Of a stretch of DNA of 64,000 nucleotides, positions 26,303 through 34,828 are shown in pieces. Made by a program: the position numbers and the translations under genes. Source of the stretch: Photobacterium alginatilyticum (GTDB lineage Bacteria; Pseudomonadota; Gammaproteobacteria; Enterobacterales; Vibrionaceae); assembly GCF_009910675.1 (NCBI RefSeq), contig NZ_RSEJ01000001.1, positions 248,001 through 312,000 on the forward strand, read 5' to 3'. The notes beneath the pieces are model-generated. The model was not told the origin of the DNA, ran no database searches, and saw only the letters and a program-made list of their open reading frames with translations. Numbering within the stretch: the first letter of the stretch is position 1; each line of letters starts with the position of its first letter.

Positions 26303-27781
26303 TTAGCCCTTGGCTTGTACAGGTGCCAACTCTTCGTTTGCTGCTTCGCTGCTCTTAAGCATGATGCGGATGACGCGTGAGGCCATCAGTGCGACCACTA
26401 CCATAACTGCAGCCAAAATAGTCAGCGTGCTGAAATAGCCACCGTAAACAGACTGGATAATTTCCTGAGTAATTTCCTGGCCTTTATCAAGAGCAATCGA
26501 CGTTGAGAATACCGCACCCACAATACCACTTAGTGCGATGGCCACAGAGAACAGGCTAACAGAGAAGTTCTCGATGTGCTTTGGTGCGACTGACAGGATG
26601 AAGGCAACAACCATACTACCGACGATTACTTCAGCCAGTGCCTGGAAGAAGTGGACAGCCAGGAAGACTTCTGGGCGGATCACAGCGTCAGGGCCAACGC
26701 CCATCACAGCCGCTGTCAGGATGCCGAACGCAATCGCTGTCAGGATGAACGCAAAACCAACTTTTGTTGCTGTCGAGAAGTTGATGTTGCGTTTCTCAAG
26801 TGAAGAGAATGTCATCGCGATTAGCGGGCCGCCAACGATACACCATAGTGGGTTCATTGCCATCGATGCTTCTGGCGCAATTGGAATGAACCCGAACAGG
26901 TCACCGCGCATAGTATTGATAGTTACCATGGTCATGGATGTCATTATCTGGCCGTAGTAGACGAAGAAGGCTGTTGTTAGCACAGTAATGATAAGAATGG
27001 TGCCCATTTTCAATGCATCGGCTTTATTAGCCTTGACCATTAGTGAGATAAAGTAGCCGATTGCCGCTGCGCCGATAACATAAACAATGTTCTTGCCGAT
27101 ATCCATGTTGGAGAACATGAAGAATACCAGGCCGATCATACATAGCGAGATACCGATAAAGGCTAGCCACTTCTTAGGGCTTACCGGTTTTTTATCGATT
27201 TCGGCACCGACACCCACCAAAGGCTTGTGAGAAACAACCAGAGTGGCAAATGCGAAGAAGGCGATAATCGCTGATAGCATAAAGCTGCCATTGAAGCCGA
27301 TAGCCAGTACAACCATTGGGAACAGGTATTGACCCAGGAAGGAGCCAATGTTGTTTACTGAATAGTTTACCGGGTAGCAATTTTCAAAATCTTCTTCAGT
27401 TGCAAAGGTACGTTTATATAGGCTTGGGTAGGAAGGAGACATCAGGCCCCGGGAGTAGCTGGCCAGGGCAATACCGACAAGGCTCATTTGAACGTTTGAT
27501 GCCGAGGCGCCCAGTACTAGTAAAGTATAACCCGTTGCAAAACCGCCGAAACTGATAGTCAGAGAGCGATATGCTCCTAGGAATTTATCAGCAATAAATC
27601 CGCCAGCGATGGCAAATAGTGGACCAATTGAAGAAAAGGCACCGACGACCATCATGGTATTAGCTTCACTATACCCAAGATCATCCAGGAAGAATCGAGT
27701 CAGAATTACCATCACGCCGTAAAATGATAGGCCAAACATCATTTGGCAAACCATCATTGACTTATTAAGTCTATTCCACAT
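26303..27781 (-). CDS. POT-like proton-dependent peptide transporter, copy 2
   Basis: A 492-residue paralogue of the gene at 24246 with the same start and the same FGLSFYG and GFIADKFLGAYRSLTISFGG segments. Differences are scattered: for example NCYPVNYSVNNIGSFLGQYL here against NGYPVNYSVNNIGAFLGQYL, and a variable C-terminal tail (ANEELAPVQAKG). Both copies are intact, which argues for recent duplication or gene conversion and a dosage or fine specificity benefit. Regulation may be shared because the promoters are copied too. Confidence 0.8.
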   Translation of the reverse strand: MWNRLNKSMMVCQMMFGLSFYGVMVILTRFFLDDLGYSEANTMMVVGAFSSIGPLFAIAGGFIADKFLGAYRSLTISFGGFATGYTLLVLGASASNVQMSLVGIALASYSRGLMSPSYPSLYKRTFATEEDFENCYPVNYSVNNIGSFLGQYLFPMVVLAIGFNGSFMLSAIIAFFAFATLVVSHKPLVGVGAEIDKKPVSPKKWLAFIGISLCMIGLVFFMFSNMDIGKNIVYVIGAAAIGYFISLMVKANKADALKMGTILIITVLTTAFFVYYGQIMTSMTMVTINTMRGDLFGFIPIAPEASMAMNPLWCIVGGPLIAMTFSSLEKRNINFSTATKVGFAFILTAIAFGILTAAVMGVGPDAVIRPEVFLAVHFFQALAEVIVGSMVVAFILSVAPKHIENFSVSLFSVAIALSGIVGAVFSTSIALDKGQEITQEIIQSVYGGYFSTLTILAAVMVVVALMASRVIRIMLKSSEAANEELAPVQAKG

Positions 27782-27890
27782 AACTACATCTCTTTATTAA
27801 TGGATAATGAATGCGAATCTTTGTTAGAAACTGTAATTGCGGGAGGATATTAACATTACTGGCAATATCAAACATTGGCGTTATGTCGCA

Positions 27891-28209
27891 AAAACAATGA
27901 GTTAATCATTACTTATTCTAATTGATGTGCAAAGAATTTCTTATGTTGTATTTGTTTAAAAATTTTGTGTTTTTGGTTATAAGCCAGTTTTTAGTCTAGA
28001 TCTTTCGTGATTTATTTTGTGATTATGCTGAGTTCTTGTGTTATTGAACTGATGGTTAATTTTGAAGCATTAGTTTAACTGTTATGTAATGGTGGCTGTT
28101 TAGGGGGGGGGGAATGAACTGGGCTAGTTTAAAATTAGCGGTAGGTTTAATAGTCCTTATCGTGAAAATGTTTGTCGTTTATTTAAATGACCATTTAAGG
28201 TTTGTTGGT
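27891..28209. other. intergenic region with a 10-base poly-G run
   Basis: Ten consecutive G residues occupy 28103-28112 in an otherwise AT-rich spacer between the antiporter's 3' end and the upstream region of POT copy 2. No gene is seen. Long G runs slip easily during replication, but this one is about 320 bases from the nearest start codon. Confidence 0.6.
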
Positions 28210-29439
28210 TTATGTCTTACTGGAATAAATGTATTTAAGCAGTATCGGGGTCATTAATGTCGTAATTACTGCCATGATCACCACGGCGGAGTATATATTT
28301 TCTGCCACGGGAGAGCTGACTGTGAGGTTAGAAAATAAGCCGGCTTTGAGGGCTATATCGGCGATAACCAGCTCAACTGCACCCCGTGCACTCATTCCGA
28401 CGCCAACAGCAGCAGAATCCTGCCAGGACAGTCCCATCCAGCGGGCCGCTGCACCAGCGGCGATAAATTTGCCGAAAAAGGCCGCAAGCAGCAGACTGAC
28501 GACGAAAAGCGGTACGGTGAAGACGGCAGATAAATCCAGATGGAGACCAACTGATGCAAAAAAGATGGGAGCCAGAAAGCCGTAGGTCATGGCAGAGGTT
28601 TTGTATCGTACCTCTATGTATGCTGACTCATTGATGGTCCGGCGATCAAAAAATAGCCCAGCCATAAAAGCCCCAATAATAAAGTGCAGATCGAGGAGTT
28701 CAGCCAGTACGGAAAAGGCCATGGCACCGACAAGAAGAGCACTGAACTTGAACTCCCGTTGCTTAATGGCTCCTATAAAACGGCCGCCGAATGGAAATAC
28801 GAAAACGCCGACAATGAAAGTAATGACAAAAAAGCTGACGACTTTGGCAATAAGAGGTAACAGCTCGAAACTGTTAGCTTGCGGATCGGCACTGATCAGT
28901 GCAGTGAGCCAGGCCAGTAACAATAAACTCAGGACATCATCGAAGACGGCTGCCGAAACGATGATCTGTCCTGATCTTGAATTGAGTTTACCCAGATCCA
29001 TCAAGATGCGAACGGTAGCGGGTACCGCCGTGATGGTAAGTGCGGTACCGAGAAAGACGCATTGGGCAAAAAAAGCATCTGATGCCGGCAGAAACAGCCA
29101 GCCTAGCCCGATACCGAGTGCCATTGGCAGTATCATGCCACTTACCGCAACGGCTAGGGCATCCCTTGAGTATTCAATGAGTCGGCTGGGTTGCAGCTCA
29201 ATGCCGGCAAGAAGCATGATAAAAAACATGCCCAGTTCAGTGATCGTATTAAAAACAGGGCTGCTGCCAAGTTCGTCGAGTTGGGGGAAGAGCTCTGTTT
29301 GGAACTGTGCAGCCAAGGCACCAAGCGTTATGCCGGCGATAAGTTCGCCGACAAGGCTTGGCTGGCCAAGTTGCTCGGCGATTTCACCAAATATACGAGT
29401 GGTGACCAGCAGGATGAGAAGGACGAAAAACAGTTCCAT
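28210..29439 (-). CDS. monovalent cation:proton antiporter (CPA2/Kef-type)
   Basis: A 409-residue inner-membrane protein with about 12 helices of the Na+/H+ exchanger fold. The key membrane aspartate is in SAAVFDDVLSLLLLAWLTAL near residue 170. The N-terminal GEIAEQLGQPSLVGELIAGI and the MSARGAVELVIADIAL segment near residue 350 are family hallmarks. There is no C-terminal RCK or TrkA domain, so it resembles the short Na+/H+ types rather than KefB. It follows the bacterioferritin pair by 46 bases, perhaps in one transcript. Confidence 0.88.
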   Translation of the reverse strand: MELFFVLLILLVTTRIFGEIAEQLGQPSLVGELIAGITLGALAAQFQTELFPQLDELGSSPVFNTITELGMFFIMLLAGIELQPSRLIEYSRDALAVAVSGMILPMALGIGLGWLFLPASDAFFAQCVFLGTALTITAVPATVRILMDLGKLNSRSGQIIVSAAVFDDVLSLLLLAWLTALISADPQANSFELLPLIAKVVSFFVITFIVGVFVFPFGGRFIGAIKQREFKFSALLVGAMAFSVLAELLDLHFIIGAFMAGLFFDRRTINESAYIEVRYKTSAMTYGFLAPIFFASVGLHLDLSAVFTVPLFVVSLLLAAFFGKFIAAGAAARWMGLSWQDSAAVGVGMSARGAVELVIADIALKAGLFSNLTVSSPVAENIYSAVVIMAVITTLMTPILLKYIYSSKT

Positions 29440-29450
29440 GATTCATCAAC

Positions 29451-29472
29451 CAGGGGGAGATGCTTCCCCCTG
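29451..29472 (-). promoter_or_regulatory. stem-loop between bfr and the antiporter gene
   Basis: CAGGGGGA and TCCCCCTG form an eight-pair GC-rich stem with a six-base loop, ending 12 bases before the antiporter start. No T-run follows, so it could limit read-through or mask the ribosome site. Function is inferred. Confidence 0.45.
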
Positions 29473-29485
29473 TAAGCTAATAAAC

Positions 29486-29956
29486 TTAGCCCATTTGAGA
29501 CTGGAGGTAGTTTTGCAGACCGACTTTCTTAATCAGCCCCAGCTGCTTCTCAAGCCAGTAGGCATGATCTTCTTCGGTATCGGCTAGCATGACCTCAAGA
29601 ATTTCCCGTGACTGATAGTCCTGCTCTTCCTCACAGACCTTGATGGCTTCTTTGAGCGCCTTGTCGACGGAATATTCCAGTTGCAGATCATTTTCAAGCA
29701 TTTCGGGCACGTCTTTGCCAATCTTGAGATCTTCACGCTTGGTCATATCCGGTGTGCCTTCGAGAAACAAAATACGCTCGATAAGGCGGGATGCATGGCC
29801 CTTTTCATCATCAAATTCATGATCAATACGTTCGTAAAGTTTCTCCAGTCCCCAGTCCTGATACATGCGGGAGTGGATAAAATATTGATCCATTGCGGTA
29901 AGTTCTCCGGCCAATAGTGCGTTGAGCGTGCCGATGATTTTGCTATTGCCTTTCAT
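29486..29956 (-). CDS. bfr: bacterioferritin, ferroxidase-type subunit
   Basis: A 156-residue ferritin-fold protein. The start is the ATG at 29956, six bases after AGGTG. Aligned with E. coli Bfr, the six ferroxidase ligands are all present: E18, E51 and H54 (DDEKGHAS), E94, and E127/H130 (EEDHAYWLE). The heme ligand M52 is replaced by Lys. The subunit can therefore oxidise iron but should not bind heme at the usual site. It follows the second subunit by 16 bases and probably forms a mixed 24-mer with it. It stores iron in the cytoplasm. Confidence 0.93.
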   Translation of the reverse strand: MKGNSKIIGTLNALLAGELTAMDQYFIHSRMYQDWGLEKLYERIDHEFDDEKGHASRLIERILFLEGTPDMTKREDLKIGKDVPEMLENDLQLEYSVDKALKEAIKVCEEEQDYQSREILEVMLADTEEDHAYWLEKQLGLIKKVGLQNYLQSQMG

Positions 29957-29972
29957 ATGCGTCACCTATCTT

Positions 29973-30437
29973 CTACATTTGAGATTGTAGATAATTTTCA
30001 ATGCCAATGTTACGGATTAGTTCCTGCTGGGTTTCAATCCAGTCGACATACTCTTCTTCATAAGCCAGGATATCTTCCAGTAGTTCTCGGCTGACGAAAT
30101 CGGCCTCGGTTTCACAAAAAGCAATCGCTTCTCGCAGCAGTGCCAGCTGTTCCATCTCCAGTACAAGATCACATTGAAGCATTTCTTCGGCGTCTTCACC
30201 GATCCGCAACTTCTCGAGGTGTTGCAGGTTGGGAAGTCCTTCGAGGAACAGAATACGTTCAATCAGATCGTCAGCCTGCTTCATGTCTTTGATTGATTTT
30301 TTATATTCTTTCTCGTTCAGCTCATCCAGCCCCCAGTTTCTGAACATTCTCGCATGCAGAAAATACTGGTTAATCGAAGTTAGCTCTACGGTAAGCACCT
30401 GATTCAAGTAACTGAGTACTTGGGTCTTGCCTTGCAT
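29973..30437 (-). CDS. bfr: bacterioferritin, heme-binding subunit
   Basis: A 154-residue bacterioferritin starting at the ATG at 30437 behind GGAGGAAG. Relative to E. coli Bfr the heme ligand M52 is kept (KDMKQAD), but three ferroxidase positions are altered: E51 is Asp, H54 is Gln and H130 is Tyr (EEEYVDWIE). It should bind heme yet be poor at iron oxidation, the mirror image of the neighbouring subunit. A split like this is known from BfrA/BfrB pairs in Neisseria and Pseudomonas. A Fur-like box lies 140 bases upstream. Confidence 0.93.
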   Translation of the reverse strand: MQGKTQVLSYLNQVLTVELTSINQYFLHARMFRNWGLDELNEKEYKKSIKDMKQADDLIERILFLEGLPNLQHLEKLRIGEDAEEMLQCDLVLEMEQLALLREAIAFCETEADFVSRELLEDILAYEEEYVDWIETQQELIRNIGIENYLQSQM

Positions 30438-30827
30438 AATACTTCCTCCATAAGTGGCACATATAAATATTGTTTTTGCCAAATTTAATCATAGGCGCTG
30501 ATTAATAACTCTGAGGGAATAATCACGAAAAAAGCGGCTTGTTGTTCTGAAATCCATTGAGTGGGATGAAAAACACAATAATTAGAATTGTTATCGTTTC
30601 TATTGGCGCAAAGGTAGAGACGGTACACCTAAGTGATGAAAGGAAGGTGTTAGGATTAAGATCTTGTTTTTTCAATTTTTTTCACATTTTTCCGTTGGGC
30701 CGCGTTAAGTCGCTTGCTTCAGGAGCTACCTGGGAAGTGGATTTTCAGGTGAAGTAATTTCAGCTGTTGTCTTTAAAGCTGGTTTAAAGGGGCAGTTCAG
30801 TTGTGATTAAGAGGTAGAAGCCTGAGT
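30438..30827. other. intergenic region upstream of the bacterioferritin genes
   Basis: No convincing gene is seen. It contains the Fur-like site listed separately and presumably the bfr promoter reading to the left. The half nearer xdhC shows nothing further. Confidence 0.5.
30577..30595. promoter_or_regulatory. candidate Fur box
   Basis: AATAATTAGAATTGTTATC agrees with the 19-base Fur consensus GATAATGATAATCATTATC at 14 positions. It lies upstream of two iron-storage genes read leftwards. The match is suggestive only. Confidence 0.4.
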
Positions 30828-30852
30828 AAAAAGCCTGCTTACAAGACAGGCT
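30828..30852 (-). terminator. terminator downstream of xdhC and the small ORF
   Basis: On the minus strand AGCCTG, a nine-base loop and CAGGCT are followed by TTTTT. It lies 28 bases past the stop of the small ORF at 30880, supporting one transcript that includes it. Confidence 0.7.
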
Positions 30853-30879
30853 ATTGGGTTGTACATGATGCGGTCGATG

Positions 30880-30993
30880 TTATTTGGGGTAAACAGTTTG
30901 GCGGCCGCACCCGACACATACGCCGTGCTGGATACGTAGCTCGCCGGCAAAGATAACGGCATACTTGGCGTCCTCGCTGACCATTTCATTCAT
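30880..30993 (-). CDS. possible 37-residue CxxC protein coupled to xdhC
   Basis: The ATG overlaps the xdhC stop (ATGA), a classical coupling arrangement, and the frame ends 28 bases before a terminator. The peptide includes AGELRIQHGVCVGCGRQTVY, with a C-V-G-C pair that could hold a metal. It could be a real small protein or the stub of a lost downstream gene. I do not recognise it. Confidence 0.4.
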   Translation of the reverse strand: MNEMVSEDAKYAVIFAGELRIQHGVCVGCGRQTVYPK

Positions 30994-31835
30994 GCGCTGT
31001 CGTTGTTCGCCTGAGTTACCGGTTCTGCTGCTGTGGTACATGTCGGGCGTTTTTGCTCCATGGGGACTCCCTGATAATGGGCAATCAATTCGCCAGCGAC
31101 CGACACTGCAATTTCTGCCGGGTGTTTTCCTTTTACGGCACTAATACCGATCGGGCAGGTCATTCGCTCGATTGTTTCCTGACTGTAGCCGCGCTCTGTT
31201 AATCGGTAATCGAACTTTTTCCTTTTGGTCAATGACCCTATCATGCCGAAGTAGGCGGTATCATTTCTGTTGAGAATGGCCTTAGCGAGATCGAAATCCA
31301 GCTGGTGGTTATGGGTCATGACCAGATAGTAACTGTTGGTTGGCATATCCTTGACCTCGGCCACGGGATCATCGGAGACCAGCTTTTTCACTCCGGTTGG
31401 TAACTCATCCGGAAATTCGTTCTCTCGCTGGTCAATCCATGTCACACGGAAGGGCAAGGTTGCCACAATATGGAGCAATGCTTTGGCAACATGGCCGGCA
31501 CCAAACAGTACCAGGTGGTTTTGCTGGTGGCCGATAGGCTCGAAACTGAGCGTTGCCATCCCCCCGCAGCATTGGCCAAGGCGGGCACCAAGGTTGAAGT
31601 GTTCAACTTTGGTATGCCTGTCTCCTATTAGTAGCATGTCGCGTGCCATTTTTACTGCTTTGTGCTCAAGATGACCACCGCCAATGGTTGCCACAATAGT
31701 GTTTCGGGTAACGAGCATTTTGGTTCCGGCGTCGCGCGGGACAGATCCCTTGTCGGCCAGTACCGTTACCATGACACAGGCTTCACCTTGTTCATCGAGT
31801 TTGGCCAGTTCATGGATCCAGTTATCGTTATACAT
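30990..31835 (-). CDS. xdhC: xanthine dehydrogenase accessory protein XdhC
   Basis: A 281-residue XdhC/CoxI family protein, which binds the molybdenum cofactor and helps insert its sulfurated form into xanthine dehydrogenase. The start is the ATG at 31835 (MYNDNW) with AAGGAG seven bases before. Features are the N-terminal GEACVMVTVLADKGSVPRD, the GGGHLEH segment, the CCGG motif (GQCCGGMATLSF) and the Rossmann motif FGAGHVAKALL near residue 120. It is intact, yet the xdhB gene in front is a relic and no xdhA is present here. It may serve another enzyme or be a survivor of operon loss. Confidence 0.9.
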   Translation of the reverse strand: MYNDNWIHELAKLDEQGEACVMVTVLADKGSVPRDAGTKMLVTRNTIVATIGGGHLEHKAVKMARDMLLIGDRHTKVEHFNLGARLGQCCGGMATLSFEPIGHQQNHLVLFGAGHVAKALLHIVATLPFRVTWIDQRENEFPDELPTGVKKLVSDDPVAEVKDMPTNSYYLVMTHNHQLDFDLAKAILNRNDTAYFGMIGSLTKRKKFDYRLTERGYSQETIERMTCPIGISAVKGKHPAEIAVSVAGELIAHYQGVPMEQKRPTCTTAAEPVTQANNDSA

Positions 31836-31870
31836 GTCATACTCCTTGGCGGTTGTTATCTTGATTGTTG

Positions 31871-32249
31871 TTATTTGATGTTCGTTGTGGCCTCTGCAGG
31901 GTTTTCTGAGGTTACTTCTGTATATTGCGGTTGTTGGACCGTCTGAACTGCCCATAGCACGCGCACGGGCGCCGACGCCATGAAGAATAACTGCTCGTAA
32001 GATCTTGTATTCGCCGGTAAGTGAGTCGATGACAACCTCTGAACATGATGCCCCATAAGCATAATAATAAAAGGGATGTCGTCGTGCTTTTTGATGGTCG
32101 TAGTAAATTTTTGGTGTACGGTAGAAGCCGGTACTCGAGAGCGAAATCTGGTTGAAATACGCTAGTTGGACAAACTCCTCAAACGGCATGGACTTATCGC
32201 GGATCTGGATTTTGTCGATATCGACCTGGAACATGGCGAGATAAACCAA
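31871..32249 (-). pseudogene. xdhB: relic of xanthine dehydrogenase molybdenum subunit (xdhB)
   Basis: The open frame from 32249 encodes an internal stretch of an XdhB-type subunit (PFEEFVQLAYFNQISLSSTG, FYRTPKIYYDHQKA, HPFYYYAYGASCSEVVIDSL, GEYKILRAVILH). Another frame then gives APVRVLWAVQTVQQPQY and stops at 31871, looking like the normal C-terminus. About 650 N-terminal residues and an internal block are gone and the rest is out of frame. It lies just upstream of xdhC, as in the intact operon. The enzyme cannot be made from this locus. Confidence 0.8.
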
Positions 32250-32274
32250 AAAAAAGCCGCAAGAAGCGGCTTTT
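32248..32274 (-). terminator. terminator of the ECF transporter operon
   Basis: On the minus strand AAAAGCCGC, loop TTCTT, GCGGCTTTT is followed by more T residues. It lies 18 bases past the ecfT stop and separates the operon from the xdhB relic. Confidence 0.85.
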
Positions 32275-32291
32275 AAAAGTATGGAGACCAG

Positions 32292-33131
32292 CTAGAACGG
32301 GTACCAGAATAGCTGCTCTGACTGGTAGCGATTGATAAAGCCCAGTGTGAGTACACTGGCAATAACGATGAGTACCATATAATCAGCCTTTGTCATCGGT
32401 TTGAGGCTGTACCAAGAGCGCTTCTTGTTACGCCCGAAGCCCCGCAATGTCATGGCATTGGAAATCACATCGGCACGATCCAGGCTTGAGAAAATCAGCG
32501 GGCCAAGGATTTTGGCGACGTTTTTAATTCTTGTCAGCACTGGTACGTTTTTCGAGATATCGACCCCTCGTGCCTGTTGGGCATGCATGATGTTGACAAA
32601 ATCTTTGGTGACTTCCGGCAGGTAGCGCAACGTCAGGCTGACGACATAGGCAATGCGGTAAGGAACGCCAAGCTTGTTCAGGCTGGCCGAAAACTCAGTC
32701 GGATGGGTGGTAAACACAAAGACCAGTGCGATAGGGAACATGCTGAAGTACTTCAGCGTGACTGTCAGCAGGTAGAACAAGGTTTCAGTGGTGATGGAAT
32801 AGTTTCCCGCCATAGCGATGAGTACGGTTTCGCTTCCCATATATTCTACACCCTGCTGCGGGGCGATAAGGAACATAAACAGGGCATTCATCACCAACAC
32901 GGATGCCGTGCCAATCATCAAAGGCTTGTAGGTAGCGAAAGGGACTCGACTGAGTTTCAGCAAGCTGAAACCGACCAGGATCAGGACGCAAATGATCCGG
33001 AGGTCAAATGTAGTCAGCACCATAGTCACCCAGCCCATAAAGAGAATGAACTTGGTGATGCCGTTTAATGCGTGCAGCGGTGAGCCGGTATTGGCGTAGC
33101 TGATACCAAATTTGATTTTATTTGTCTTCAT
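32292..33131 (-). CDS. ecfT: ECF transporter transmembrane T component
   Basis: A 279-residue membrane protein of the EcfT/CbiQ family with about five to six helices. The conserved coupling motif, with the Ala-Arg-Gly signature, is seen as HAQQARGVDISKNVP near residue 183 and SLDRADVISNAMTLRGFG near 220, the two cytoplasmic helices that touch the ATPases. It overlaps the ATPase gene by four bases. It links the substrate-binding S protein to the ATPase. Confidence 0.92.
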   Translation of the reverse strand: MKTNKIKFGISYANTGSPLHALNGITKFILFMGWVTMVLTTFDLRIICVLILVGFSLLKLSRVPFATYKPLMIGTASVLVMNALFMFLIAPQQGVEYMGSETVLIAMAGNYSITTETLFYLLTVTLKYFSMFPIALVFVFTTHPTEFSASLNKLGVPYRIAYVVSLTLRYLPEVTKDFVNIMHAQQARGVDISKNVPVLTRIKNVAKILGPLIFSSLDRADVISNAMTLRGFGRNKKRSWYSLKPMTKADYMVLIVIASVLTLGFINRYQSEQLFWYPF

Positions 33132-34825
33132 GCAGTTTTATTTGCCTCATGGTTAATGAAGCAACGGATAAAGTTGTCGATACGCTTGATACCCAGCTCT
33201 TTGGCCATGGTATAGAGGCTAGTTACGGTTAGGTTGGCTTGCTCAAGCAGTTCAGGTTGACTGAAAATGGTATGGACAGCCTGATCGGCCAGCAGTTGAC
33301 TGTCGGCAATAACCACTGCGCGATCGGTATATTCCAGTACCAGATGCATATCATGGGAAATGATCAGGATAGTGATCCCAAGCTTCTGGTTGAGCTCACG
33401 GATGAATGCCATCATCGCCGTATAGTGGTGATAGTCTTGTCCGGCAGTCGGCTCATCCAGGATCAGCAGTTCGGGCTCAAGCACCAAGATTGTGGCAATG
33501 GTAACCCGCTTCTTCTGGCCATAGCTCAAGGCTTCTATTGGCCAATGGCGGTATTTGCCCAGCCCGCATAGTTCCAGGATCTCGTTGACCTTTTTCTCGA
33601 CCATTTGCTCCGGTACATTACGGTTGCGAAGGCCCGAGGCGACCTCGTCAAAGATCATATGGTGGGAAATCATATGATTCGGGTTTTGCAGAACCACACC
33701 GATGTGTTCGCTTCGTTCGAAAATAGAGCTTTCGCCAAGATCTCGTCCATCAAACTCAATACTGCCTTCATCCAGTTCCAGTACCCCCATGATTAAGCGG
33801 GTCAGAGTGGATTTTCCGGAGCCGTTTTTGCCGAGGACTGAAACAAATTCACCTTTATTGATGCTGAAGCTAACATCGTCCAGTGTATTGCGCTGGCCAT
33901 CGTATGAATAGCTCAGGTTGTTAACCGAGAGCAGAGGCTGACTGGTCTCACTCTGTTCGGTGACACCTCTTTGCTGATACCAGTTAAGTAGCTGAGGTTT
34001 GAAGCTATCGAGATCAAGCGTCGACAAGTGGGCGGGTTTATCGGCAGCAGTGACTTCGCAGCCAGCCGCTTTCAGTGCCGACAGATAAAGTGGTTCACGG
34101 ATCCCATGCTGGGCGAGTAGCGGACTGGCCAGCAATTCGTCAGGCGTCATGTTCGCCACAATTTCCCCGTGTTCCATCAGGATGATCCGGTCGACGTTGC
34201 GGTGAAGAACATCTTCGAGACGGTGCTCGATAATGATGACGGTTTTGCCGGAATTCTGGTGCAGTTGATCGATAATTTCGATGGTTGCCTTGCCCGTTTT
34301 AGGATCCAGGCTTGCCAGCGGTTCATCAAATAGCAGGATGTCGACATCGTCGACCATCACACCCGCCAGCGAGACACGCTGCTTTTGGCCGCCGCTGAGG
34401 TCGAACGGTGACAGGTTCAGCATTTCCTCCAGATCGACCATCTTCGCCGTTTGTTTAACGATCTTGTGCATTTCGCCTTGTGCAACCATCTGGTTTTCCA
34501 ATGCGAAGGCGATATCTTCACCGATACTTAGCCCGACAAATTGACCATCGGTATCTTGCAGGACGGTGCCGACCATGTTGGTACACTGGTGAAGATCCAT
34601 CTGACGGGTATCTTGGCCGTTGATAGACAGACTTCCGGTGATATCCCCCTTGATTGCAAACGGGATGAGGCCATTTAGGCACTGACCAAGGGTTGACTTG
34701 CCGCTGCCGCTCGGGCCGACAATGACGACCTTCTCGCCTTTTTCAATCGTGAGATTGATGTTCTTAAGGGTCGGTTTTTCTAATGCCCAATATTTGAACG
34801 AGAAGTCGGAAAACGCAATAGTCAT
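33128..34825 (-). CDS. ECF transporter ATPase, two fused ABC domains
   Basis: A 565-residue energy-coupling ATPase carrying both ABC domains in one chain. Domain 1 has Walker A GPSGSGKST near residue 37 and signature LSGGQKQRV; domain 2 has GKNGSGKST near residue 330 and signature LSYGQKKRV, with Walker B LLILDEPTAGQD. Fused A subunits like this replace the separate EcfA1/EcfA2 pair. It starts three bases after the S component and overlaps ecfT, so the three genes are one operon. Confidence 0.94.
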   Translation of the reverse strand: MTIAFSDFSFKYWALEKPTLKNINLTIEKGEKVVIVGPSGSGKSTLGQCLNGLIPFAIKGDITGSLSINGQDTRQMDLHQCTNMVGTVLQDTDGQFVGLSIGEDIAFALENQMVAQGEMHKIVKQTAKMVDLEEMLNLSPFDLSGGQKQRVSLAGVMVDDVDILLFDEPLASLDPKTGKATIEIIDQLHQNSGKTVIIIEHRLEDVLHRNVDRIILMEHGEIVANMTPDELLASPLLAQHGIREPLYLSALKAAGCEVTAADKPAHLSTLDLDSFKPQLLNWYQQRGVTEQSETSQPLLSVNNLSYSYDGQRNTLDDVSFSINKGEFVSVLGKNGSGKSTLTRLIMGVLELDEGSIEFDGRDLGESSIFERSEHIGVVLQNPNHMISHHMIFDEVASGLRNRNVPEQMVEKKVNEILELCGLGKYRHWPIEALSYGQKKRVTIATILVLEPELLILDEPTAGQDYHHYTAMMAFIRELNQKLGITILIISHDMHLVLEYTDRAVVIADSQLLADQAVHTIFSQPELLEQANLTVTSLYTMAKELGIKRIDNFIRCFINHEANKTA

Positions 34826-34828
34826 GCT

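Larger units (their letters stand above)
24188..27890. repeat. tandem direct duplication covering a transporter gene and its flanks
   Basis: Two units, about 24188-25830 and 26238-27890, share a near-identical 492-codon gene, a downstream palindrome (AAAAGGCTTCC/GGAAGCCTTTT) and about 110 bases upstream (for example ATATCAAACATTGGCGTTAT at about 25807 and 27866). The copied unit therefore includes promoter and terminator. Divergence is concentrated in a few codons and in the spacer. Confidence 0.85.

Noticed and set aside
28589..29587. 332-codon plus-strand frame opposite the antiporter
   Set aside because: It lies antisense to a clear antiporter gene, has a low-complexity Ser/Arg-rich translation and no ribosome site.
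30557..30757. 66-codon frame in the bfr upstream region
   Set aside because: It overlaps the Fur-like site and has no ribosome site or recognisable sequence.
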